Assembly (NCBI GenBank): GCA_023333565.1
Contig: JAJKFH010000921.1
Coordinates: 248,001 to 312,000, forward strand
From: Puffinus mauretanicus
Lineage: Eukaryota; Chordata; Aves; Procellariiformes; Procellariidae
Direction: 5' to 3'
Length of the DNA: 64,000 bases
The notes beneath the pieces were generated by a model. It ran no database searches and was not told the origin of the DNA. It was given only the letters and a program-made list of their open reading frames with translations. The translations under genes and the position numbers were made by a program. Positions 13,574 through 24,800 of this stretch are shown here, in pieces (position 1 is the first letter of the stretch; each line of letters begins with the position of its first letter).

Positions 13574-13603
13574 CCTTGTAGATGTTCAGCAACATCTACA
13601 AGG
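13574..13603. repeat. Perfect 13-bp stem, 4-base loop hairpin
   Basis: The arms CCTTGTAGATGTT and AACATCTACAAGG are exact complements separated by CAGC. Immediately upstream, 13560-13572 forms a second small hairpin (CGCAC, ATG, GTGCG). A 13-bp perfect stem with so short a loop is expected well under once in 64 kb of random sequence. The pair has no U-run, so a bacterial-type terminator is not implied. The extent is too small for a canonical microRNA precursor. Confidence 0.9.
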
Positions 13604-13873
13604 GGAGCATCTACAGCAAGGAGAGAAGACATCAGACCCCGCAAACCCAAGCAGAGATGTCCAAAGGACTGCACATCTTGCTGCTGGGCTGTCTGAACAG
13701 CTGCCTCAGCCCCCTTGAACTTTGCTTCACACACATTATTTGAGAGCAAAACAAGCAAAGCCGGGTTTCCTACAGATCTGTTTTCCCCTGTATATTCTCT
13801 GATGTTTATTAAAGCCTGAACATGCACCGCATTTCCTCCCCGCAGCCGCATCTTTCCACTACCCCATCACCTG

Positions 13874-13885
13874 CTTTGATCAAAG
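13874..13885. promoter_or_regulatory. Palindromic TCF/LEF-type site
   Basis: CTTTGATCAAAG is a perfect 12-bp palindrome, and each half reads as the core TCF/LEF recognition sequence (CTTTGAT). A further ttcaaagg lies about 70 bp downstream near 13953, followed by an AT-rich gctattttagag motif. This arrangement suggests a Wnt-responsive element. Short motifs of this kind do occur by chance and no expression evidence is available. Confidence 0.3.
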
Positions 13886-14360
13886 AGCCATGAGCCCAAC
13901 AGCTCTGGGACCTCGCTCCCTCCATCAAATCTTGTTGCAATCGGCCTGCGGTTCAAAGGCTATTTTAGAGAGCTGCAAATAGATAGCAGCAGACTTGCAA
14001 ACACACAACTACATAACCTTTGTTTCCTTAGGGGACAGAATAAAAAGAACAGCAAAAGATGAAAGCAGAGAGCACAGCTGCTTTGTCCCCAGTTACACTC
14101 TAACCCAGCATCAGTCTAGCAACAATCCTGGAGAATTAAAGCCTCAATGCTGCAAAAATGTAGTTGGGTATTGTAACTCCACAGGTATATCCACCCCAAA
14201 CTCCAAGACCAGAGCAGAGAGGCTGCCACAGGACAGATACCTGTCACTCCCCCAAACCATCACCCAAATAGTTAAACAAGCAAGTGACAGGCAAAAACAA
14301 CACATCCTTTTTAATTATAAATGCCGATCCTGCAGGGACTGTACCCTTCACAAAATACAG

Positions 14361-14461
14361 AGGCCCAATCCTGAAGCAGTTCAGTCATTGGTAATCAGGC
14401 AAAACATTTAGTGAGGATCACTGGGATTTTTGCCTGAGTAACACCTACAGGATCGGGCTCC
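14361..14461. repeat. Palindromic MITE-like ancient repeat, both arms present
   Basis: The left arm reads ggcccaatcctg then aatcaggcaaaac. The right arm reads gggatttttgcctgagt then caggatcgggctc, which is the reverse complement of the left with a few differences and one gap of about seven bases. The apex contains gatcactgg. I recognise the pattern (a tttgcctgagta core flanked by caggatcgggcc ends) from a common, ancient hairpin-shaped repeat in sauropsid genomes. It has no coding capacity and looks like a non-autonomous DNA-transposon derivative. The arms align over about 40 bp. Confidence 0.7.
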
Positions 14462-14464
14462 AGC

Positions 14465-17400
14465 TGTTTTGACTTCCCTGGCAGACTGATGTCATTGGCA
14501 CGATAAAACAAGGGCTTGAGTTGCTTTCCTCTCTACGACCTCTCTTCGCAGAATTATAAGGTTTATTTGTTCTAAGATAAAGTATGGTGACACATTAAAG
14601 ATGCCCCCATTTTCCCTCTTAGATCAGCTTGACATCTGGTTCAAAAATGTTATGAAACACTCTCTGAACCTGCTGTGGAATTGGATATTATGGTATTTCA
14701 CCAAGACGTGGTTCGAGCGAACTTTCACCTCCAAGTGAAAGTTTGAGTGTTGAAAGTGAAAACAGACCATTCAGAGCCTTTCACTGGGACAGACCTTTCA
14801 GTGACACTGGATATAGGGAAATAATTGCAGATGGTATTGTTGTGGGGGAAGTATCACCTGCCATGAAATCTCACCCTGAGCGAACATTGAGTTGTTATAA
14901 GATCATATCGTTGCATTGCTTCGTGGTAACACATTCAGGCTGCAGACTTGAGCAAGGTCATTCCACAGGAAACCCACACACAACAACAGGGTTTTGTTCA
15001 TTCTGGTTAATGATACTAGAACAGGGCGTGGAAAAAAAGCCTATCAAAATATTTTTGCTACAGATAAAACAGCCTTCGATGAAAGGGATTGCTTTTTTGA
15101 TATCCATTTACAGAAGAAATTTCAGGTTTCCAATGGAGAAACAAAAGCAGCAAAAATGTGACGTTCAGTGAAAATGAGAGAGGGGGCTTTTTAACAAACA
15201 ACTGAAAAACTTGCTATATAATTAATCAAAAAAGGAGAACGCTTGTCATCTTTGTGGAATTTTCTCACACATAACAACCCAACAATTTCTATGTTCCTTG
15301 CAAAAATAGCTTGCTCAAAGCCCCTGGCTGATGCAAGATTTCCACTTCTTCTGTGGAAGGGAATCCAGAAAGTATGTTTTATCCACGTAGATGTGTTATA
15401 ACAGAAGAGTGATGCTTATGAAAACCACACAGGTCTGAGCTCTGCAACCTGCTGCCTTTGCAGACTTCATAGCACTGAGAAGAAATCTTCACATAACTAC
15501 AAGCCAAACCCTCTTTCCCCTCAGGTAAGGAAGCAACTTGACATGGGAAAATCAACATGGGGGAAAATTAGAACCAGGCCATCCCCTAAGCCTTGCTTCT
15601 GCTACATGTGCATTTACAAGTCCTATTTTCATAACCCAAAAAGATTGAAGCCACCTGCTTTCCAGGTGCTGGAGGTAGAAGCCCTGAGACACGGTCATTT
15701 GTGAAAGACACTGAGTGGCATCACAGCTCACCACGCTGGGACGCAGCACACGCTGCGGGGTCCGAGCAGCCTCCCCTCCTGAGACATGCCCACGGCTGGA
15801 GGAGCAGATAAGCCAGCGGTTATCTGAGCTGCATTGTCAGCAGGGACCCAGATGCATGCATGGAGAACACGAGGATGCTGGGGATATTTTGGTGGCCTGG
15901 AGAAAGAGCAGAGAAAACTTGTAGAGGGTACCATGAGGCTCGTCCACGATGAAAGCCACTGCATGTGAACTCCACTTTGGACTGAGACAAGCACAATAGA
16001 AGCAAAGAGTGTGTTCAACTCTTTGCTTCCATAACCACTAAATCTTCCTTCAAATTTCTTTTTTTTGATAAAAAAAACTTTTCTTTTTTTTTTTTTTTTA
16101 ACAGCCGAACTAGTAATACCCCCCAAAAAAAATATTCTTAAAAATGTTTTACAACCTGTTAACAGCTATAGAAACAGCCCAAAACAATGTCTCCACAAAT
16201 ACAGACGACTGTGCTTTTAATTAAGATTCACAACTTTTTTTATTGAAGGCGGTGAACTATAATGAGTTCATTCATTCACAGGAGTCGGCTCAACCTGTGC
16301 TGCCTCCATCATCTAACCTCCCTGGGATAATAACGACACCGTTCACACCTCACCGCCTTCCGCCACACAGCATCATGCAGCCCCGCAGCGAGGAGGGGTG
16401 AAGCCCTGGATGGCTTCGTACGAGCCAGCGGTGGAGCTAAGCGACACCAGGAAACATTTTCGTGACTTCAGCATCGTCCCTAAGTTTGAGTCTCTGAGAA
16501 ACCTTGCTCTGCATGAAAGTGTGAGAAATACCAAACTGCCCCCAAAGGAGTTGTAACATGGGATAACAAATCCTCCAACAGTCCTCGTCTGCATCTTTGA
16601 AATGAGCAGACACCCAGGGCACATCCCTCGGGGAGAGCAGCACACATGAAAACGATGGGAAAGCTGAAAAAGTGCCCCTCCCTCTCACTCACCCTCACTG
16701 GGGAGCCATTAAATGCATCTTGCTATTGCTTTTTTCATTTGTGGGTGAGTTTAATGGCCACAGGAGGAGACGGCTGGACAAAGGCACCTCCCTGACATCG
16801 CATCGGTCCTCGATGCAGTGTCTCAGCTCATCAACACCAACACCCTGCCCCTCTGAAGCCTCCGGGGGTCCTCACGTGGCTCTGGGAGATAAAACACCTT
16901 CGGATGAGCCCAGAAGCAGAGACAAATAATTGCTGACGTGGTACAGATGCTAAACAAGAAGATGGAGAACAAAAGTGTTAACATGGGGCTTATACATGAA
17001 CCTCCTAAACTGAGGATGGCCTCAGGTCCTCTGAACACTGTCTGCAAATTCCTATCAGTTATTGAGACCGGAGGCTCCTCAGCCCCTCCAAGCCCTTTCC
17101 AGGACTAAAACAACATGATTAAGTTGATGCACATTGACCTCTGCGGTCACATGTCACTGGCTTTATAGGGATGGGTATCTCTTTCTTAATGTAGTGCGGT
17201 TGCAGCCGTATGGTCTAACGATACGAGGCAAGCAATAGCTCTGCAGGAGGGTTTGCAGGCATGAAAGCTTGTCTGTGTATTCCAGCTATTTCAGGTGGAC
17301 AAATAAAGCATCATCTGTGCCTCCAGCCTGAGCTTGGCCTGACCAGTAAATCAGGAGTCGTCTTCCTGCCTACCTTCTTCTCCGTCTCCTCCCTATAGCA

Positions 17401-20285
17401 GCTGGAAAGCATCTTTGTACATGGTGGTGTTCATGCAGAAGAAAAGAGTTTCTAATAAACAAGATACTAGACTCTTCTACAGCCAAAAACCCAAAGACAG
17501 CCTGTGTATGAAGTGTCCTGACAAGCCTTGAAAAACTAGCATTTACAGGAGCACATTTCACAGACAGCATCCTGATTAAGGCTGAAAGCTTCTAGAGTTT
17601 AAACACATAAGCAATAGACCCTGAATTAAAACTTCCTAGGTGAGGCTGTAATGGACCCAAAAATGCCCCTGAGCTCAGGTGAGAGTGGGATCTACAGTAC
17701 CAAACAGGTTAGAGCTGCATTTCTGTATCAGAGCAACAGTCAATCTGGTGGTAACCTACTGCTCCACCTCCAGTATTCACCAGGGTCAAATATTTGAAGG
17801 AAGCTAAAAAGGTTCCTGAAATGCCACCTGCATTTCTGCAAATCACTCAATTTCTAACCAGAGCAAAAGACAACTGCCAGCCATGAGATACACAAAACAT
17901 GGGCAAATCCTGAGGGAAAGAGCTGCTTGTAGGACATGAGAGCCTGTGTCATTACAGCAAAGTTGGTGAGCCCTCTTCCTCAGAAAAGCCAGCACCATGG
18001 CATCAGGATTATACTGCACTTTATCGGAACTAAACCACTTGGACAGAGAGGAGGAGAAAGGAAAAAAGACTCAGTGCCTGAGCCTCCTGCAGGTGTGATT
18101 TGTGCCTAGGACGCCAAGCAAGAGGCACATGGGTTTGCTGTGTTATGTAGCCAAGGCAAACAAGACACAGCAAGGTCCAATTCTGGCCCCCTTAGGGTCT
18201 GTAAACCGGCCTCTGGGACCTGTGGGGGGCACGTTAGACCTAATTGTGTCTTGTTTAACTTGGCTCTTCGAACAGCAAAGCCTTTGCTGTCTTGGCTAGA
18301 GTCACCAATCTCACACCTTGGTGGGACTTACCTCTTTTCTTGGATTGGCAATTAAAAAAAAAATCCCTGATGTTGATACATGTTAAATGTTTTTGATCAA
18401 AAACCACTTATTTTTACAAGAAATAGTTAGGATGACGTGCTGAGAACCTCTGCCCAATGCATCAGAGAGAAGCATACTCTACTTACAGAAGGCGAGATCC
18501 TCCCTTTCATGCTCCTTTAAAGTTTCACTGATTGCCATCACCTTTCTCTGGATTTTCCCCTCCTAACTTGCAGCAGAACAGAGACTTGTGCCCAGCAGAA
18601 GTGATGTACACAACTCTGCAAACACAGGTATAAATCCCAACAGCCTCATTCCTCACTGCAGCCACTGATATGCAAAGTGAGCCAAGGAGAGCCCTGAGGA
18701 AGAAGCATCCAGCGCCCACATTGGGCTAGTCCAGTGATCTCCCTGACCTGCAAGAAGTGAATAACCGGTATTTTTCATGCAGGCATAACCTTGCACCAAA
18801 CACACTCTGAAATGGTAGGATCGGAGCCCACTCTGTGCATGGTCCCATGTTGAACCCAAAGATAAGCTCCACAGAAGAACTCCTTTGCATCTGCTTGCTA
18901 CCAACCACATCAACAAGACCAGGGATGTTGACACCTCAAGACCAGACGGCCTCCACAGCAGCCTGGAAGCTCTGTGAAAGTACCCAGTGCCAGGAGCTTC
19001 ATGTATCTTCCAGATCAGCCTTTCCCTCTGATTTCCCTCCACATTTCTTATCTTGGCCCAGTGGGGAACACAACTGTGTTTGCTCCTGCAGAACTGGTCC
19101 AAGCTTGAGAGGATGAGGTATGATATTGTCAAGCTTCCAAAAAAGCTTGCGGGATTTCTTAGTTTGGTACAGACATGAAGAAAACTGAGGTGGAAAAGAC
19201 AAACCAGGAGTTCAGTCCTTCCTCCCACAAATTTAATGTTAAAACCACAACGTTCAAAGAGAAGTTCACTTCATGGCAATCTCTGGGCTGGGGCAGGATG
19301 GCTTTTGCTGGCCCACCTCCAGCTCTGCTTACTCTAGAAATGATTCAGGTGTTACAGTCCTGCCCTAACGGCCTGGCTGCAATGCTCACAAGCAGGCAGG
19401 GGCTAGGGATCTCTTTCAGCATGGCACCTCATCTACGTTTTAGTCTATTACTGACAAGGTTATAGCTGATCTGATGGCCTTGAGGATGGCCTGATTTGAT
19501 GGCCTGCTCCCCTTTTCCCAGCCCTTTAATGGCTGTGTAACCCTATTCCCTCCTCACCTGCAGGTTACCCAACCAAATCACATCCCTCCTGCCCATCCCT
19601 TCACCCATCCCTCTCCTCTTCCTGCAGGAACCAACCCTCCCAGCCTTCCACAATTTACCTTTGCCATTGTACCTAACACCCGCCTGTTTTAGAAGACTCC
19701 CTTTCACTCCTGTAGCGAAAGAAGAAGTCACCTGCCTGGTTTGTGGTGTGCTGCATGCAGAGGCAGTTCAAAAATGCACTGTTTTTCCCTAAAATAAGAA
19801 ATAACAAAAAACACACCACAAAAACCACCAGCTGCTTAGCGCATTGCAAGTTCCTATCTGATCTGCTCAAAACTTTCTCAGCCCTGCCAACTCTCAAGCA
19901 TCTTCCTCTAGCCTGTGTGTCTTGGATTATCATTTCACAAGGGAGTTCACCACTTTTTTCTAGATTCCACCTCCTTTTCTTATTTCTGTTCTGTGTTCCA
20001 GCACCTTTTGATCAGTTAAATCACTGAACACAAGAAATGGCAACTGGATAAATCAGCAGCACACCTTGTCCGGTTACCCCCCATTATAACCACATCCAGA
20101 TGCTTCACTGGAAGTTGCAGGAAAGTCCATTGGGGATAGTTATGAAACTTAAAACATACCCACTTTACTCCCCCTGTTATCAAGTTGTAATATTTCCCCT
20201 TTTAGCATCAAATACATATGTAATTTGCAATACACATAGCCCTCATCCCAAAATAGCAGGGAAGATGCAGAGTTGGACATTTACA
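14465..20285. other. Gene-free stretch, single-copy DNA
   Basis: No recognised exon or mobile element was found, other than the hairpin at 15999-16029. Runs of T and A lie at about 16058-16102 (a T-run, then gataaaaaaa, then a longer T-run). The minus frame at 18653-19228 is open for 191 codons but no family is recognised and its length is within chance for this composition. The segment 19460-19500 repeats gatggcct three times. Confidence 0.55.
15999..16029. repeat. Perfect 12-bp stem, 7-base loop hairpin
   Basis: The arms GAAGCAAAGAGT and ACTCTTTGCTTC are exact complements around the loop gtgttca. Beyond one mismatch the pairing continues for two more bases. It lies just upstream of a long T-rich tract. 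The hairpin is too short for a standard microRNA precursor and might be the core of a degraded inverted repeat. Confidence 0.9.
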
Positions 20286-20289
20286 GTAT

Positions 20290-21235
20290 CTACAGACTAG
20301 ACCAGACATGACACAAAGCTAGGACCAAAACACAAGAAAACCTGTGGCATGAGAGAATGCAAGACCTTGTCCACATAAAATAACCCTGTTCCTAATCTTT
20401 TCCAGCATCCAGATTTCTCTGGACCTGCTCCACTGGGATTTTTTTTTTTTGAAAGTTTGCAAGCAGAGCTACACATGGGATTCCCAGATCGCATGGCCAC
20501 CATGTACCATGACATTAGTGCTTCCTTATCGCTGCTGGTGACAGCCTGCATACTGCATTTCTGATTATGTTGGTGTCTTGAAGGCATCTGTGATTGATTT
20601 ACACAGACAGTTCCTTCACTTCTCTCATTGACAGCCAGCAAGCCTCCAATTTACAGCAAAAATTCCTGATCTTAGTCCATAAATTCATCACCTTGCACTT
20701 AAACGTCAAACCACTTCTATTGCTCCACTTATCCAATCCTCCTCCGCTGTTGATGCCTCCCAACAGTGCATAACCAGCATGCTCCTTCTCTCTGCAACAA
20801 CTTCACACATGGAAATATTTAATAAAATCAGCCATAAAACCCACTTTACAAGACTCCACCTCACAACATTTTTTGTCACGACAGCTCTCCTATCAACAAA
20901 GTCTGTCACGTGTCCTTTAAGCAGTTCCCTTTAGATCAACTTTAAAATCTTGCCTTAAACCCTATTTTCTATGGCTAAACTAATAGTTTCCCATCTGGCA
21001 CAATAACAAATACTTGGACAACCATGGATAAGATTCCTGCCCTTTTCTAGACAGAGGAAAGACAGTGTAGCTTACAAAGGTAGCATTTAACCAATCCAAT
21101 GCACCTAAGTTGAAACTGCATCCCATCCCACTTTTCCTGCCCCTATGTCTTTAACAATCTTTTCTCCAAGATTCATTGCAAAGCTTTTCCTGCTATTCAG
21201 GTCAAACCCAAAGGTCTATAGTTACCCATTACCAC
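20290..21235 (-). mobile_element. Decayed CR1-type LINE, reverse-transcriptase region
   Basis: Read on the minus strand, this stretch follows the CR1 ORF2 order. At 21226-21200 it encodes GNYRPLGLT, a match to the NYRPVSLT motif of CR1-family reverse transcriptase. After an in-frame stop it continues with IAGK and ILEK, matching the following PGK...ILLE positions. About 290 bases further along, 20906-20877 encodes TDFVDRRAVV, matching the VT-FVD-GRAV block, and then RWSLVKWVLWLILLN, like the GLDKWTVRWIENWLN block. On the plus strand the landmarks continue in CR1 order: ccttgcactt at about 20691 and ctctggacctgctcc at about 20418. Stops and frameshifts are frequent, so it is an old inactive relic. 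Its 3' end may lie near 20290 or a little beyond. The 5' end of the LINE is absent, as is usual for CR1. Confidence 0.8.
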
Positions 21236-21342
21236 TAAGTCTTTTGTTACAGTCACTATAAAAACACAATTAAAGCTGGATTATGGTACGCTTATGCAGA
21301 ACAGTATCTTAATCCACAAATGGTCCTGTGGAAGCCACATTT

Positions 21343-21372
21343 GGAGTCAGATCTTAGCTGGTGCAAATAAGA
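21343..21372 (+). repeat. Half-copy of a palindromic ancient repeat
   Basis: The block gagtcagatcttagctggtgcaaataa resembles the arm ggccagatcttcagctggtgtaaat of a hairpin-shaped dispersed repeat of sauropsid genomes. The second arm is not visible. It lies about 110 bp from the CR1 relic. Confidence 0.45.
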
Positions 21373-21800
21373 AAACTGGAATCAAGCCCAGAGGAGATTA
21401 ATACAACAGTACCTCACTAATTCACACTAAAGGCGAGGAAACCACATTGACTATTTCAGACTAAAAGGAGTAAGAGAAGTACAAATAAATGCATCACAAA
21501 ATACTCTCCTTTTCAATTTCAAGTAGCTATCTCTGAGCAAACATCATGGTGCAGCAAAATGAGAGGAGCATGCTGTATATAGCTAATGGAATCTTCTGAC
21601 ATTAGACATGGCTACAGCATCTGTTACTAAATCTTTGCTGAGGAGTGTAGATAGACCACCAGGTTTCTAGAGAGCTTATAAGAAAAGCAATTTGTTGAAG
21701 TGAAGCTTTGTCAGCTTCTATTGTACATAAATACAACATTAAATTGAGGCTTAATATTTACTGCTGTGTCATCTCAGCAGGCAATTATCATCAGTGCCTG

Positions 21801-21856
21801 AGGCCAGATCCTCAGGTGATGTAAAATACTGAGCACCAGTGATTTCACTGACTGTC
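21801..21856 (+). repeat. Half-copy of a palindromic ancient repeat
   Basis: The sequence aggccagatcctcagg, then tgatgtaaaat, then ccagtgatttcactg follows the arm and apex of the same family as the fragment at 21343 (ggccagatcctcagctggtgtaaat, then a gatttcaatgg-like apex). Only one arm survives. Two copies of one family within 0.5 kb are unusual in such repeat-poor DNA. Confidence 0.55.
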
Positions 21857-21859
21857 CTT

Positions 21860-24800
21860 ATTACTCTTCAGAAAATTTTCAATCAACACAAAGGAAATTA
21901 TGCCCAAGGCACAGCTGCGAGGCTCAGACCTGCTCTCATGAACTCGATCTGCATCCACAGGATGGCCTGTTCAAGGAGATTTTCACCCTAAAAACACTTC
22001 AGCATCTTCCACACACTGAGCATCAATCCCAGAGACCTAGTCTGCAGGAGCACCTTGCTGCACATGCCCCATACGCTCGCTGCCCGTGATCTAAAGCAAA
22101 GCTTTGCAGGTGCAGCAGAAAATACCCTGCAGCAGGGCTGTAATTCTCTCCCACAAAACATGACAGCTTTCCTCGAGCTGTAGGTCCTCCAGACCCGGTA
22201 CACAGGAAAAACAGAGAAAGGCTGATTGTGTTTCCCCACGACCAGCAGGGATCTGCTGATTCAGTGCTATTGTCACTTCGCTCTCCACAGTCCACTGCGG
22301 ATCTCACTCAAATATTAACCTTGGCCTCTGTTCAAGATTAAACCCCTGCCCACCCCAGGCAGACTCTGCTGTTCACCTTGTTTGGGTTCGTTTCCCATGT
22401 GAGCTTATGGCTCCAATAGGCAAGGAGGGAAGGAAGATGTTTTGCCCCAAGGAGGACCCTTCCCAGCTCTGCACCTTGCAGCAACAGCCAGTCCCCGAAC
22501 GCAACAGGCTCTGCCCCGCTCCGACATCCAAGCGCCCGGACACCTTTGCTGCATGCCTGCACCCCATCCAAATCTGTTAACCCATCTCATGACATTAAGA
22601 GAGGATGAAGGAAGAGGAAAGTAAGGTGAGAGAAAACAGAGGTCCCCAAGGACTTGATGCTCTCTTGTGTCTCTAACAGGTAGGAAATGCCTTTGAGCAA
22701 TGTATTATCTTAAAAGGGATCGGATTACTGAACATCGCTCTCTTTTCCTTTCTCCACAAGGCAGCGGGGGATAGCGGTGAGGGGGGACGGAGATCACTGG
22801 CACGACTCTCTGCAAGCATTAGCATTTGGCCTGCAAACCCCAGAGGTCGCAGGGGCAGCGGGAGGGAGCCCGCCTTGACATGATGAAGTTGCTGGCTCTG
22901 GGCTGAGCACATTCAAGCGGCCTCCCTGCCGGGTGGGAACATTTGACACCCTCCCGCTGCCTAAACCCACGGCTGACCAAAATGAGCCGTCAGCACTGCA
23001 GAGCGGGAGGAGAGCAGCCTCCTGCTCACGTGGCAGAAATAAGATCTTTAGTGGCAGCACCGTGGGGGAAGAGATTGCCAGGACAGAGCTGACTTGCTGG
23101 TACTGCACGTGGGGCTGTGGGACCTCTCCACCCTGCAGCTCCCGCGCAGCCCAGCCGGGCTAACTCGGGTCACAGGAGTCAGGCAGCAGTGCTGGTTCGG
23201 CAGCCCTGATGAGAGATCACACTGCACGATACAGCGGTGTTACTTCCAGCACCGCCAGCAGCATCTCTGCACAGCCCCAGCCTTCTCCAGTGGATGCCCT
23301 GCTCATCCCAGGTCTCCAGTACGGCCTCACGCTCCCTCATGCAGGAACGGCATTAAAACCTGTGGTGTTCGGGATCAGCTGCAGTGTTCAGGGATCCTCA
23401 ACCCCCGCTCAGCTTCCCGGTCCTCAAAGGCCCCCAGCAACTATATTTCTGCCACAATAAAGCCCTCAGATATCAAAGTTTCCACCAACAAACATAAGCA
23501 AAAGTGCCCAGGTCTGGAAGCTAAGCACAGGTCAGGCCAAAACTCACCTACAAAGAATTTTCATATAACAAATCTCCCCCAGAGAAAACCCTGAAGCCAG
23601 TGACCTACCCTGTAGCTGTAGGGTTTCAATACCCAAGGGAGCAAGTTAGCTACAGCCCTACTTCGAGTCCCTCACTACTGGTGCAAAACCACACCAAGAG
23701 GTCAGCCCAGGAGAGCAGCCAAGGTGCAGGGAGGAGCCCTCCCCAGCACTGCAGCAAGAGGACAGACACTACATCATCCCAAGAAATTATACTCCAAGTT
23801 TAGATCCTTTTGGGGACAGAAAGGGAGGCTTGTAAGATGACGTGGGGCAGAGCTGGAGACCTGGGGACTTAGCACCTCGGACTATACCAGCACAGGTGAC
23901 TTCCCAGAAGGAATGAGTCAGTCCCTCCGACCCCAAAAAGGACTATCTTTGTGCAGCTAAGAGCCTTAGCTCAAACTGAGCACAGCATTCATTTCTGAGG
24001 CTGTTCTTGCCTTGCAAAGCCTTATACAAGAGAAGCGAGAAATCCAAGGCCACAGGTAGGTTGTTGCATCCACTCAGGCACAAAGCCAGCAGCGGTATTC
24101 ACTTACTGCAGGAGGCCCACAGCAAAATATCTAGTCCCTGACAATACCTTCTAGGTACCTAACTATCTTTCATCATCATGGTGTTGAGCAATAACAGTCA
24201 ATAACTTCCTGGCATCTTGGAGAATATCCATCTGCACTTTTGCTTTCTAGCGACTTATGAAATTTCTGCCTTGCAGGACCCCGTCCATTTCTTGTGCCAG
24301 TTCTCCCTTCAATTTCACACTTAATTAAGTCCCCGGATCAAGTCTCAGGATGGATTGCTCACTAGACCAGCAGCCAGAATTGATGTTATATCTAAATGAT
24401 GGGGCCTGAGGAAAAAAAAAAAAGAGCAGGAGCGATAACAAGAGAGAGGGAGGGAGAAGAGGGAAAGCTGCTTTTATTTCAGGGTTAAAAGCTTAATCTT
24501 CTACTAAAACGGTATCACATGAGAGGGAAAGAGTGTCTTATCCATGTGATACTGCTGACCCAGGCTTGGTTTAGAAGCTGTAATATCATTCCAAGAGAAA
24601 ATTATGTTGGCAAGTAACTTTTCTTCAGAGGCAATTAAAAGGAAACAGGACTCAGAAGGAAGACAGCACGGGATGGAAAAGGGAGGCTGAACAGTGCTCA
24701 TTTGTGGAGGAGACATGCTGAGCCTCTGATGAAGAACAGTGTACAACCAGACACCAGTAATGGGAGAGCCTACAAGGGCTCAGTGTGATGAAGTGCTCAA

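Larger units (their letters stand above)
12070..14360. other. Gene-free, GC-richer stretch with hairpins
   Basis: Frames are longer here because stop codons are rarer. The plus frame at 12667-13254 spans 195 codons but opens with GTG, is rich in Ser, Pro, Lys and Arg, and shows no domain. The minus frame at 13384-13851 is also unassigned and covers the hairpins at 13560-13603. No polyadenylation or splice architecture ties them together. Notable small features are the 13-bp hairpin at 13574-13603 and the symmetric CTTTGATCAAAG site at 13874-13885. Confidence 0.55.

Noticed and set aside
18653..19228. A 191-codon minus frame
   Set aside because: Length is within chance for 64 kb of this composition and no family is recognised.
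20706..20909. A 67-codon minus frame that could be called a small gene
   Set aside because: It is explained as part of the decayed CR1 reverse transcriptase.
23506..23537. Similarity to the internal 5S rRNA segment (ctggaagctaagca, ggtcaggcc), as in 5S-derived SINEs such as AmnSINE
   Set aside because: Only about 30 bases match. The expected neighbouring 5S blocks are not clear on either side, so chance similarity cannot be excluded.
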